A stretch of 64,000 nucleotides of DNA from Flammeovirgaceae bacterium SG7u.111 (GTDB lineage: Bacteria; Bacteroidota; Bacteroidia; Cytophagales; Flammeovirgaceae). The notes beneath the pieces were generated by a model. It was not told the DNA's origin and did no database searches. It was given only the letters and a program-made list of their open reading frames with translations. The position numbers were made by a program, and so were the translations under genes. The stretch is from contig CP139021.1 of NCBI GenBank assembly GCA_034044135.1, forward strand, positions 2,929,635 to 2,993,634. The letters are read 5' to 3'. Positions 27,611-36,408 of the stretch are shown one piece after another. Each line of letters begins with the position of its first letter. Position 1 is the stretch's first letter.

Positions 27611-27921
27611 TGTTGTTGCAAACTGATTCTTGGAATGTTTAGATAGTTTAATTGGAATAGTTACAAAAATATAACCCATTTTGGTCATAAGGCAAAGGAA
27701 GTCATTATTTTAGCGCAAGTGATGCAAAACTAAGGAAGAATTGGGCTGTAAGTCAAGGCTTTTGGCTAGAGTGTTAAAATTTGTAAAATTTTATGCTCTC
27801 CACAGGGTAAAGCGTAAATTTCGGCTCGATTTGAAAGAAACCAAATTGCATTTGGTGAATTGAGGTATTAGTTCATCTCGATTTTTAGATAATACATAGA
27901 AACCATATAACTAGTTAGGAA

Positions 27922-28911
27922 ATGAGCGAAAACGCTGGGCTTAACAATATTGAAGAATTACAAGAGAAAATTAACGAGGTTCGTGCCGAGGTAGGAAAGA
28001 TAGTAGTGGGACAGGGGTACATGGTAGACCGACTGCTAATAGGCTTGTTCACCAATGGCCATATCCTCTTGGAAGGTGTGCCGGGTCTTGCCAAAACCTT
28101 GACTGTAAATACTCTTTCGGATGTGTTGCAGACGGATTTCCAACGTATCCAATTTACTCCCGACCTGTTGCCTGCCGACCTCATAGGTACGATGATCTAC
28201 AACCAGCGTGAGGGGAAATTTGAAGTGAAGAAAGGTCCTATATTTTCTAACCTTATCCTTGCCGATGAGGTGAACCGTTCTCCTGCCAAAGTGCAATCCG
28301 CTTTGCTTGAGGCTATGCAGGAAAAGCAAGTGACCATTGGAGAAACTACCTATAAGCTGGACAAACCTTTCTTGGTGTTGGCTACACAAAACCCTGTAGA
28401 GCAGGAAGGTACGTATCCATTGCCTGAAGCACAGGTTGACCGTTTTATGCTTAAAATCTTTGTTGATTACCCTTCTAAAGAAGATGAGCTAGAAGTGATG
28501 AAAAGGATGTCAAATATGTCCTTCGATTCTAAAGTGAACGTGTTGCTTTCCAAAGAAGATATTTTCACTATCCGCGATGCCGTGAATGCGATCACTATTT
28601 CGGATGAACTAGAGAAGTATATCATCGACTTGGTGTTTGCCACTCGTTTTCCTAAGGAAAATGGGTTGGAGGAAATTGCCGATTACATCCAGTTTGGTGC
28701 ATCTCCTAGGGCGAGTATCAACTTGCACCGAGCAGCAAAAGCCATTGCTTTCTTAGATGGAAGGGAATATGTGCTCCCTGAAGATATAAAGGAAATAGCC
28801 TACGATGTGCTCAACCATAGGATCATCCTCAACTACGAGGCTGAAGCCGATGGCATCACTGAAAGGTTCGTGATCGATACTATTCTTAAGAAGTTAAATA
28901 TCAATAGATAA
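27922..28911 (+). CDS. MoxR-family AAA+ ATPase
   Basis: A 329-residue ATPase. Walker A is GVPGLAKTL, Walker B is LILADEVNRSPAK, and sensor residues are in LATQNPVEQEGTYPLPEAQVDRF (pattern only). The C-terminal lid has FGASPRASINLHRAAKA. MoxR ATPases assist maturation of metal- or VWA-domain partner proteins and usually precede a DUF58 gene; here a terminator and then beta-barrel genes follow. So the gene is an orphan in this locus. Confidence 0.92.
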   Translation: MSENAGLNNIEELQEKINEVRAEVGKIVVGQGYMVDRLLIGLFTNGHILLEGVPGLAKTLTVNTLSDVLQTDFQRIQFTPDLLPADLIGTMIYNQREGKFEVKKGPIFSNLILADEVNRSPAKVQSALLEAMQEKQVTIGETTYKLDKPFLVLATQNPVEQEGTYPLPEAQVDRFMLKIFVDYPSKEDELEVMKRMSNMSFDSKVNVLLSKEDIFTIRDAVNAITISDELEKYIIDLVFATRFPKENGLEEIADYIQFGASPRASINLHRAAKAIAFLDGREYVLPEDIKEIAYDVLNHRIILNYEAEADGITERFVIDTILKKLNINR

Positions 28912-28932
28912 GAGTTTAGATTATACTTTTTG

Positions 28933-28967
28933 AGCCCTTGAACTCACCAGTTCAAGGGCTTTTTTTA
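28933..28967 (+). terminator. Terminator of moxR
   Basis: Stem AGCCCTTGAA/TTCAAGGGCT (28933-28942 with 28951-28960) with T7. Nearly the same hairpin occurs twice more at 29.98 and 31.07 kb. Confidence 0.85.
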
Positions 28968-29215
28968 TTGTTTTGCGTAATACCATTAAATCTTATTAAG
29001 AAGTCTGGCGCTGATTACACAATATGGAGAACAATTTTTGCATCTTTTCTCTTTATACTTGTAAAAGAATTAACACCTTAGGCTGAAATCTCTATTTTGG
29101 TCATTACTCCAATCTTTTTGCTTACTTTAAGCAAAATCCTAGCATAGACAGCTACTGTCTATTTATTTAGAAGTCAGGAAATAGCCACCTATTCCACTAC
29201 CAATTTAACTATGCT

Positions 29216-29956
29216 ATGAATAAAATTTCCCTATTGTCAATATTGCTTTTTTTGCTGTTCGTTTCTTTTGCGAGTGGTCAAGAGCGTTACAAAAAAATTC
29301 CATGGTATTATTGGAAAGAACCTGTAAAACTACCAAAGGTAACAAGGTATGGCAAGCCATATAAGTCTGTGAAAGTTGCATCTTTTAGAAATTTGGGCAG
29401 CTCAAATGGCATTTCATTAATGGCTAATTATGAGAGTTTGGGAGGCAGCCTTGGTGTGATTTGGCATGCCGGTATCGGATTGAATGGTAGTTATATTATA
29501 AAAAGAGACAGGAACATTTATTCTGCATCAGTTGGCTGGAATAAGTTTAAACCTATCGATGAGTCTTATGCTAACTTGGTAGCATATACAGGAGATGCCA
29601 AGTTTTACGGAGAGTATAATGTGATACCCGTTTTGGTAGGGTACGCTTTTGAACTCCCTCTTAGAGAAAGCGGTTTTTCATTATTGCCTGGGATAGATGC
29701 AGGGTTGCGTTTTTCTAACTATAGCTATTCAACAGGAACAGAGTTGGGTGATGAGACGGGGAATGTGAGTGAAAGTCAGTTTACCCTAGCTCCAAAGCTT
29801 GAACTAGAGTATCATATCACTGGAAATTTGAGTATTACGGCTAGGTCGAGATATAATGTCTTTTTTAGTCGTGATAAAAATACGGAATTTTTGACCGGTA
29901 CTAGGAATACACGTAAAACCCTTACTAACGGTTTAGGATTGGTTTTTTACTTCTAA
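29216..29956 (+). CDS. Outer-membrane beta-barrel protein, copy 1
   Basis: A 246-residue protein with a Sec signal (ending SGQ), then YYWKEPVKLPKVTRYGKPYKSVK and a run of amphipathic strands ending in Phe (GLVFYF), the C-terminal signature for BAM insertion. Barrel strands include NGISLMANYES, IGLNGSYIIK, GYAFELPL, TLAPKLELEYH, LSITARSRYNVFF. Shares about 60 percent of residues with the next gene. Function unknown; possibly a porin-like or adhesin barrel. Confidence 0.75.
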   Translation: MNKISLLSILLFLLFVSFASGQERYKKIPWYYWKEPVKLPKVTRYGKPYKSVKVASFRNLGSSNGISLMANYESLGGSLGVIWHAGIGLNGSYIIKRDRNIYSASVGWNKFKPIDESYANLVAYTGDAKFYGEYNVIPVLVGYAFELPLRESGFSLLPGIDAGLRFSNYSYSTGTELGDETGNVSESQFTLAPKLELEYHITGNLSITARSRYNVFFSRDKNTEFLTGTRNTRKTLTNGLGLVFYF

Positions 29957-29977
29957 TAGAAATACGAAAGAACGAGG

Positions 29978-30012
29978 AGCCCTTGGAGTGTATGCTTCAA
30001 GGGCTTTTTTTA
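29978..30012 (+). terminator. Terminator of beta-barrel copy 1
   Basis: Stem AGCCCTTGGAG with CTTCAAGGGCT (29978-29988 with 29995-30005, one G-T pair), followed by T7. Confidence 0.8.
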
Positions 30013-30263
30013 TTGCTTTATACAAAGGCTATTATGCTTTATTAAGAAATGATCTGCTTATTTGTAATGTGGAAAATAAGATTTGCACTTTTTTTATCTA
30101 TACTTGTAAAACAATCAACTCAACAACAAAAGGTCTTTACTTGATCTTTTTCTCCAATCTTTTTACTTCTTCCAAAAGTAAAAACCTAGCACAGATACTA
30201 GCCAGGCTATACTTCGCTTAGTGAGGTATCGGTCTTTTTTTTCAACTACAATCTAACTGTGCT

Positions 30264-31043
30264 ATGAACAAAATTTATCTATTATCATTTTCGGTTTTTT
30301 TGCTATTTACCTCACTTGCCAATGGTCAGGAACGCTACCAAAAAGCACCGATATATTATCGGCAAGACAGACCCAAAATGTATAAGCAAACTAGGTATGG
30401 AAAGCCTTACAAATCTGTTAAAAGTAGTGCTTTTAAAAATTTGGGGAACACGAATGGGTTTTCCCTTATGGCTAACTATGAGGGTTTTACAGGCGGGTTA
30501 GGTCTGATTTGGGGCGCAAATGTCGGGTTGAATGGTGCTTATATTTTGAAGAGAGACAGAAATGTGTTTTCTGTTTCTGTAGGTTGGTATAAATTCAAGC
30601 CCTTAAGCGAATATTTTGCTAGTGTTGGTGGGTTCGATGAATATGATTTCGACTTTGATTTTAATGGAACGGGAAGTGGTGGATCAAAGTCATATGGCAA
30701 GTACAATTTGATTCCTGTTCTTGTAGGATACGCATATGAAATACCTCTTGGGAAAAGTGGTTTGTCTTTATTGCCTGGGCTTGATGGCGGTATCCGTTTC
30801 GCAAGCTACAGTTATACAAAAGGAGAAGGGGATGAGGAAGAAGTTTTTCGAGTAAGCCAAAGCCAATTTACTTTAGCCCCAAAGTTTGAAATGGAATACC
30901 ATATAACTGGTAATTTTAGTATTACCGCAAGGTCGAGGTATAACATTTTTTTTAGTGATGATGAAAATACAGAATCTTTGGTCAATTCCAGTAATACACG
31001 TTTGTCTGTTACGAATGGGATAGGAGTGGTTTTTTATTTTTAA
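30264..31043 (+). CDS. Outer-membrane beta-barrel protein, copy 2
   Basis: A 259-residue paralogue of copy 1 with the same signal peptide style (ANGQ), RYGKPYKSVK segment, barrel strands and terminal Phe (GVVFYF). It has a 14-residue insertion rich in Asp, Phe and Gly (DEYDFDFDFNGTGSGG) in the loop where copy 1 has a shorter segment, suggesting surface-loop variation. Single transcript between its own leader and terminator. Confidence 0.75.
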   Translation: MNKIYLLSFSVFLLFTSLANGQERYQKAPIYYRQDRPKMYKQTRYGKPYKSVKSSAFKNLGNTNGFSLMANYEGFTGGLGLIWGANVGLNGAYILKRDRNVFSVSVGWYKFKPLSEYFASVGGFDEYDFDFDFNGTGSGGSKSYGKYNLIPVLVGYAYEIPLGKSGLSLLPGLDGGIRFASYSYTKGEGDEEEVFRVSQSQFTLAPKFEMEYHITGNFSITARSRYNIFFSDDENTESLVNSSNTRLSVTNGIGVVFYF

Positions 31044-31067
31044 AAAATAATAATATGGCTTGCTGAA

Positions 31068-31098
31068 CCCTTGAAGCTATGGCTTCAAGGGCTTTTTA
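31068..31098 (+). terminator. Terminator of beta-barrel copy 2
   Basis: Stem CCCTTGAAGC with GCTTCAAGGG (31068-31077 with 31082-31091), loop TATG, then T5. Confidence 0.8.
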
Positions 31099-31125
31099 TT
31101 TGTAGTTTTGCGCCCTCAGAAAAAA

Positions 31126-31812
31126 ATGAAACCCATGGAACCTACCAACTTATATATCGTACCTACGCCTATTGGCAACCTCGAAGACATCACGCTGCGA
31201 GCACTGAGAATACTGAAGGAAGTAGACTTGATTTTGGCAGAGGATACTCGTAAGTCGGGTATTTTGCTAAAGCATTTTGAGATAAGCTGCCCCATGTTGA
31301 GTCACCATGCGCACAACGAGCACCACACTGCCGAAAGGCTGATAGAAAGGATGGAAAAGGGAGAGGTGATGGCTTTGGTTTCGGATGCGGGCACGCCTGT
31401 GGTTTCTGATCCGGGGTTTACTTTGGTGAGGAGTTGTGTGGAGGCAGGGCTAAAAGTCGAGTGCCTTCCTGGCGCAACGGCTTTTGTGCCTGCATTGGTC
31501 AATTCGGGCCTGCCTGCCGATAAATTTACTTTTGAAGGATTTTTGCCCCACAAAAAAGGAAGACAAACGAGGTTGAAGCTTTTGGCAGAAGAGCCGCGCA
31601 CCATGATTTTTTATGAATCACCCCATCGCTTGGTTAAGACCCTCCTTCAGTTTGCCGAGTTTATAGACCCAGCACGGAAGGCTTCAGTTTCGAGAGAGTT
31701 GAGCAAATTGCATGAGGAAAATGCGAGGGGAACGGTCACTGAATTGGCGCAGCATTTTTCTGAGAAGACAGTGAAAGGAGAAATCGTGATCGTATTGGAA
31801 GGAAAGAGGTAG
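31126..31812 (+). CDS. rsmI: 16S rRNA (cytidine-1402 2'-O) methyltransferase
   Basis: I use the ATG at 31126 (228 residues); a TTG 18 bp upstream also lies in frame, inside a TAGTTTTG promoter-like box. RsmI motifs: LYIVPTPIGNLEDITLRAL, LAEDTRKSG, ISHHAHNE-type segment, VSDAGTPVVSDPG, LPGATAFVPALVNSGL and the later FEGFLPHKKGR and IFYESPHRL. It methylates the ribose of C1402 in the 30S P site with SAM. Found in nearly all bacteria. Confidence 0.95.
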   Translation: MKPMEPTNLYIVPTPIGNLEDITLRALRILKEVDLILAEDTRKSGILLKHFEISCPMLSHHAHNEHHTAERLIERMEKGEVMALVSDAGTPVVSDPGFTLVRSCVEAGLKVECLPGATAFVPALVNSGLPADKFTFEGFLPHKKGRQTRLKLLAEEPRTMIFYESPHRLVKTLLQFAEFIDPARKASVSRELSKLHEENARGTVTELAQHFSEKTVKGEIVIVLEGKR

Positions 31813-31853
31813 CGTTCAAATTTACAACTTTAGAGCGTTTATGCCTTTGAGAT

Positions 31854-31882
31854 AAAAAAAGACCGCTGAAAGCGGCCTTTTA
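31854..31882. terminator. Terminator between rsmI and the stress-protein gene
   Basis: Hairpin CCGCT/AGCGG (31863-31867 with 31871-31875) extended by A/T pairs on both sides (A-run before, T-run after), so it can act in both directions for the convergent genes. Confidence 0.7.
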
Positions 31883-31901
31883 TACTAAAAAACAGTTCAG
31901 T

Positions 31902-32708
31902 TTACATGTGGAAAGTAAGAATTGGTTCCTCTAGGTGATTCACCACTTCTTCGGCAATGCTAGCGTGGAGCCATCTTTTCAACCCTGTACGCTGGTGGGT
32001 ACCCATCGCCAATAGGTCGATTTTTTCTTCGTGTACAAAATTAGTAAGCCCATCAGTGATGTTGTAATCTTCTATTACATGAAACTTTGGGCTTTCAAAA
32101 CCGTGGATGGCGGCAAAGGCATCCATCATGTTCAAGATTTTTCCTCGTTTTTCATTTTTTTCTGGGTGGCAAATTTCCACGAAATGAACTTGGGCATGAA
32201 GGAGTTTTTTTAGCTCAAGTACTGCTTTCACGTTTACATCAAATTCATGTTCAAAATCTCCTGCAAGGGCAATGTTTTTGATGCTTTCTAATTCGGCTAT
32301 CTCCTTTTTGATTACCAAAGTTGGCACAGGTGAGTGGCGTACGATTTGTTCTGCATGTGAGCCAAAAAGCGTTTCGTTTATTCCTTCGGCACCATGGGAT
32401 GCCATCACTACAAAATCTATGTTGTTTTTCTTTATATACTCTTTCACATCTTTCCGCAGCCTGCCAAGGGTTACGAACGAGTGGATTGGGCGTTTGTCGA
32501 ATTGAAGCACAAAATTCATCATCATATCGTATGCTTCTTTGAGTGCCAGCTCGGTGAGCTCGAAGCCGCCTTCGTCAAATTGTACAGGGGAATTGACCAC
32601 ATTTAGCAAATGGACTTCTCCATTCTCCATGTCAGCCAGCTTTTGGGCAAACCTCACGCCTATGGCGGATAGTTCGGTAAAGTCGGTAGGGACTAATATG
32701 CGTTTCAT
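31902..32708 (-). CDS. Universal stress protein, tandem Usp domains
   Basis: A 268-residue cytosolic protein with two Usp domains. Domain 1: MKRILVPTDFTELSAIGVRFAQKLAD, with IDFVVMASHGAEGINETLFGSHAEQIVRHSPVPTLVIK as its C-terminal ATP-loop region. Domain 2, residues about 145-268: IALAGDFEHEFD, IDLLAMGTHQRTGLKRWLHASIAEEVVNHLEEPILTF. The G-2x-G-9x-G(S) loop is complete in domain 1 and reduced in domain 2. Usp proteins help under starvation and stress. Single gene. Confidence 0.9.
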   Translation of the reverse strand: MKRILVPTDFTELSAIGVRFAQKLADMENGEVHLLNVVNSPVQFDEGGFELTELALKEAYDMMMNFVLQFDKRPIHSFVTLGRLRKDVKEYIKKNNIDFVVMASHGAEGINETLFGSHAEQIVRHSPVPTLVIKKEIAELESIKNIALAGDFEHEFDVNVKAVLELKKLLHAQVHFVEICHPEKNEKRGKILNMMDAFAAIHGFESPKFHVIEDYNITDGLTNFVHEEKIDLLAMGTHQRTGLKRWLHASIAEEVVNHLEEPILTFHM

Positions 32709-33423
32709 TTTCTTATTTTTTAGTGTTGTGTATGGTCTTTTATGAAGGCTGCTTTTGGCCGGGAGATGACAAAGTCCTTCATTTAGTTTAACGAGAATAA
32801 GAGGTGGTAAGGTTCTGAAAATGGGTGATTTGTTTGAAGTGAAGTGCCCTGTTTTTCAGAAAGAATTGACAGTAATATGTGATGAAAAACACCTTTGTTT
32901 TTTAAGTGTGTTTTTTGTGTATTACAAGCTTCTTTTTTTTGAAAAGGTATGCATGTATGCCTATTAATAAAAAATCTCAAAGAAATGCAGGTTTTTATAT
33001 TTAAAATACAATTTTCTTCAAGCATTAGCTTTTTTTATTTCTTCTGTGTAACTTGTTAAGCAAAGCAAATGATTACGTAGATTTTATGCTGTAAATGATT
33101 TAAAACCAGATTAATAGCACTTCCTTATAAATATCTTGTACTACACCACACTTGCAAATTAACCAGAGTTAGGGTGTTTGTTTAGTGAGAAACTATACGA
33201 TATCCTCCAAGTTCCAGCTGTTTATTTTATCATTCAAATTGCAGGTTTGAAGACTAAACTATTTTATTTTCAAATTAGAGTTGAGGTCAGCTTACTTTTT
33301 GTAAAGTGACTTATTACTTATTTAGATTTTCGCCTTTGGTTGGATGTTATATTGCTTGGGGCAAAGGGGTAGTAACTTGGTTTTATTCGGAATAGAGTAA
33401 TAAATTTAATTAGTGGGCTAATT
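32709..33423. other. Long intergenic region, no gene seen
   Basis: 715 bp of A/T-rich DNA between divergent genes. A minus-strand frame at 32783-33025 has no family pattern. I see no tRNA, terminator or strong repeat; the length suggests complex control of the kinase gene or decayed DNA. Confidence 0.55.
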
Positions 33424-36204
33424 ATGGAAAATGAGTTTTTTGGGAATGATATAATCAATGTAGCCCAGAAAGGTATGTCTCATGGTTTACCAATTGTTCA
33501 TTTTCATACCAAGGAAATGGATTATTCGGTACGAGTTAAATATTTGGGTAACCGGACATTTTTTGTTACTCAAAAGGGAAAGTTTCGGATTTCGTTGTTA
33601 TTACAGCATATTCAAAAGCTGAAGGAAACATTTCATAACCTTGGTAAAGATCGCGGATCGAAACGGTTGTTTTTATGTGTAGATTTCGCAAGATGCACCG
33701 GTTCTGATAAAGAATCGAGAAAGTTTTTGAAGGAATATTTTGAGGGATGGTTTGAAGGAGGTCTGGTTGTTGCAATAGCATTAGTGGGCCCACCGCCCAT
33801 GGTGAAGACCATTGCAGGTCTTTCCAACCTAAAAAACTCGAAAATTCGATACACATTCCACGAAAATATGGACGAGGCGATTAATTATATTAATTCATTG
33901 AGGACAGGTATGGCCGGCAAATCGATAGAAAATACTGCATATAGCGAAGACTGGGGGCTGAGGACTCATATCTACAGTAATGGTAAGAAACTGAATATTC
34001 AGCACAGCCCTGGATGGAGCCTTTCTCACGATATGAGTGCTTTTACCGCTTTTGCTTACCTCATTCGTGGTGATGTGTTGCTCATGAAGCTTCATGGTGA
34101 TATGAAGCCTGAGCACGTGCAAGATGTGTACAGGCTCAGTAGGTCTATTTTGAATTTTTCTAGAAAATCAAAAATCTATATGGTTTTGGATATCTCTGAG
34201 GTGCCTAATTTCACCTTTGGAGTACGTAAGGAGTTCGAGAAGTTTGAAGAGGTTTATAGTAAATATTGGTTGAAGACTATCATGGTTCTTTCACCAATTG
34301 GAAATACACTCATGTCGCTTTATCAACTATTCCGCCCTACATGGGCAGATAGGATAGTGGCAGTAAAATCGTTGCACCAAGGACTGGAAGCATGTTCTCA
34401 AGAACCAAGGGAAGAGGAGGTTACCCTTCCGCCAGAAAAGAATGATTTGCTAGAGAAGGCTCACAATGCTTCTCGTGAAGAGCTGTTGGATATGTATGAG
34501 AATTTGCTCAGTGAAAAGCAGGAGGAAGAAGCATTTCATCGCCACCGAATGTCAGAACTTTTCGAGGTGATAGGGCAAACTACTTGGATGCCTGATTTCA
34601 GGCCTGTTTCTAAAAATATTTCTGAAGACGACCCTTATTATGAGTTGTTTAGTGCGGCATATTTGTTACAGCACGATCTGTACGAAATATTGAGCGAGCG
34701 GGAAAAAGAAAACAAAGTACTTGAGAGAAATATAGAGGCGCACCATGCGGAGCTAGTTAATAATGAAAATGCTCTTAGAAGCATTTTGGAAAATAACGAT
34801 GATGCTATTTGGCTTATTGACGGGAATTATAAGTTGGTAGATTTCAATCATAATTTCACAAAGCTTTTTTTAGATCTTTTTGGTATAGCGCCCAAAGTTG
34901 GTGGGGATGTGCTGATGTTCACTACTGAAAAAGAGAAGAGACAAAAGTTTTGGAAAGAGAAATATGAAAAAGCCTTAAAAGGAGAGCCTGAATTGTTTCA
35001 GGTAAGAGGGGGGCATGGCAAGCCTCCAGTTCTTGATATTCGAATTTTCCCAGTAGAAGAAAATGGGGAGTTTACACGTTTGGCTTGTTTTTCAAAGGAT
35101 ATTACTGCACAAGTTCATGCCGAGGAACAATTGAAGAAAAGCCGTAGACAGCTCCAGCTATTGTTAGAACAAATCCCTGCCATTCTTTTCACCTTTGATA
35201 GCGAGCTTAACGTAGCTTCTATGATGGGTAAAGGCTTGGAGAACTTGAGCTTGAAGCCAAACCAGATGGCAGGACAACACCTTGAGGAATTCAATCAACA
35301 ATTTGGACCAGATGATACTATTTTGGAGGCTCATCAGAATGGTTTAAGAGGTATTTCGGGTAAGTACGAGCTTTCTTTTGCCAATAGAAATTACCTTTCG
35401 TATGTAGAACCACTTTACGAAGGCAGGGCTCAAAAAGTGACGGGTGTTCTGAATTTAAGTATAGATATTACCGATATCAAGAAATCGGAAGAGCGTTTGA
35501 AGCTCCAGAATGATGAACTGAAAAAAGTAAATAGGGAGCTAGACCAGTTTGTCTATAGTGTGTCGCATGATTTACGTGCACCTTTGGCTTCAGTTTCGGG
35601 TCTTATTTCTCTTGCCCTAGATTCTGAAAAACTTGACGAAATTCAGGAATACCTTCAACTTCAGGAAAAAAGTGTTTCTAGGTTGGATGCTTTTATAAAG
35701 GAAATCATAAACCTTTCGAGAAACTCGCGAATGGAGATTGAGAGTGAGGAAGTTGATTTTCAAAAAATGATTGATGAAATCTATGAAAATCAGGCCTTTA
35801 GTGAAGATGCTAAAAATGTAAATAAGCTGGTGAACATTTCACAAAAGGCACCATTTTATTCTGATAGTAGGCGTATAAAGGTAGCAGTTGGCAATCTGAT
35901 TTCCAATGCGATACGCTATTCTATGCCCGAAAGAGGAGATGCTGAGGTGAAGGTGAGCATAATGGTAGATGACAAAAAAGCAGCGATTAGGGTAAAGGAT
36001 AATGGAATTGGAATAGAGTCTCAATATATGGGTAAGATTTTTAACATGTTTTATAGGGCTACGCAGCGTAAAAGCGGCTCAGGTTTAGGTCTTTATATTG
36101 TACAAGAGACCATGAGCAAGCTTGATGGATCAATAGACGTGACTTCAGAGCTAGGTAAAGGTTCTGAATTTGTCTTGATCATTCCTAATAGAAAGGCTAA
36201 GTAG
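33424..36204 (+). CDS. Cytoplasmic PAS-domain histidine kinase with duplicated N-terminal STAS/SEC14-like region
   Basis: A 926-residue kinase without TM helices. Residues 25-160 and 190-345 look like two STAS/SEC14-type modules: module 1 has FLCVDFARCTG, FLKEYFEGWF, VVAIALVG and ends NMDEAINYINS; module 2 has YMVLDISEVPNF, a helix EFEKFEEVYSKY and IMVLSPIGN. A coiled region (about 345-460), PAS 1 (RSILENNDDAIWLIDGN, about 457-575), PAS 2 (LLLEQIPAILFTFDSELN, about 578-690), HisKA with H-box SVSHDLRAP and HATPase with NLISNAIRY, DNGIGI and GSGLGLYIV follow. No response regulator is adjacent. Partner and signal unknown. Confidence 0.88.
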   Translation: MENEFFGNDIINVAQKGMSHGLPIVHFHTKEMDYSVRVKYLGNRTFFVTQKGKFRISLLLQHIQKLKETFHNLGKDRGSKRLFLCVDFARCTGSDKESRKFLKEYFEGWFEGGLVVAIALVGPPPMVKTIAGLSNLKNSKIRYTFHENMDEAINYINSLRTGMAGKSIENTAYSEDWGLRTHIYSNGKKLNIQHSPGWSLSHDMSAFTAFAYLIRGDVLLMKLHGDMKPEHVQDVYRLSRSILNFSRKSKIYMVLDISEVPNFTFGVRKEFEKFEEVYSKYWLKTIMVLSPIGNTLMSLYQLFRPTWADRIVAVKSLHQGLEACSQEPREEEVTLPPEKNDLLEKAHNASREELLDMYENLLSEKQEEEAFHRHRMSELFEVIGQTTWMPDFRPVSKNISEDDPYYELFSAAYLLQHDLYEILSEREKENKVLERNIEAHHAELVNNENALRSILENNDDAIWLIDGNYKLVDFNHNFTKLFLDLFGIAPKVGGDVLMFTTEKEKRQKFWKEKYEKALKGEPELFQVRGGHGKPPVLDIRIFPVEENGEFTRLACFSKDITAQVHAEEQLKKSRRQLQLLLEQIPAILFTFDSELNVASMMGKGLENLSLKPNQMAGQHLEEFNQQFGPDDTILEAHQNGLRGISGKYELSFANRNYLSYVEPLYEGRAQKVTGVLNLSIDITDIKKSEERLKLQNDELKKVNRELDQFVYSVSHDLRAPLASVSGLISLALDSEKLDEIQEYLQLQEKSVSRLDAFIKEIINLSRNSRMEIESEEVDFQKMIDEIYENQAFSEDAKNVNKLVNISQKAPFYSDSRRIKVAVGNLISNAIRYSMPERGDAEVKVSIMVDDKKAAIRVKDNGIGIESQYMGKIFNMFYRATQRKSGSGLGLYIVQETMSKLDGSIDVTSELGKGSEFVLIIPNRKAK

Positions 36205-36225
36205 AAATGAGAAAAATGACTTTTG

Positions 36226-36262
36226 AAAAGGCTGTTTTAATCTAATTAAAGCAGCCTTTTTT
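36226..36262 (+). terminator. Terminator of the histidine kinase gene
   Basis: A 15-bp stem with one mismatch (36226-36240 with 36246-36260) followed by T. Confidence 0.8.
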
Positions 36263-36408
36263 AGTTAGATGTAATCCCACCTTCTTTGAAGTAACTCAAA
36301 CAAGTTTCCATTACTTTTATTCTTTTGTTTTGCATCAGCCATATCTTTTTTTGAAATTTGATTGATTACCCTCATTTTTAGGTTTAAGCTTTATTGAACC
36401 AATAGTGT

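Larger units (their letters stand above)
28933..31098 (+). repeat. Tandem duplication of a beta-barrel gene with its promoter and terminator
   Basis: Two units of about 1.05 kb, each made of leader, gene and terminator. Both leaders share a TTTATTG..TTATTAAGAA segment, a CTTTTT..TATACTTGTAAAA segment and end with TAACT.TGCTATGAA; both terminators share the AGCCCTTGAAG core. The copies have diverged at many third positions, so the event is not recent. Confidence 0.65.

Noticed and set aside
32783-33025. 80-codon minus frame upstream of the kinase
   Set aside because: Low-complexity translation of A/T-rich DNA, no family signal.
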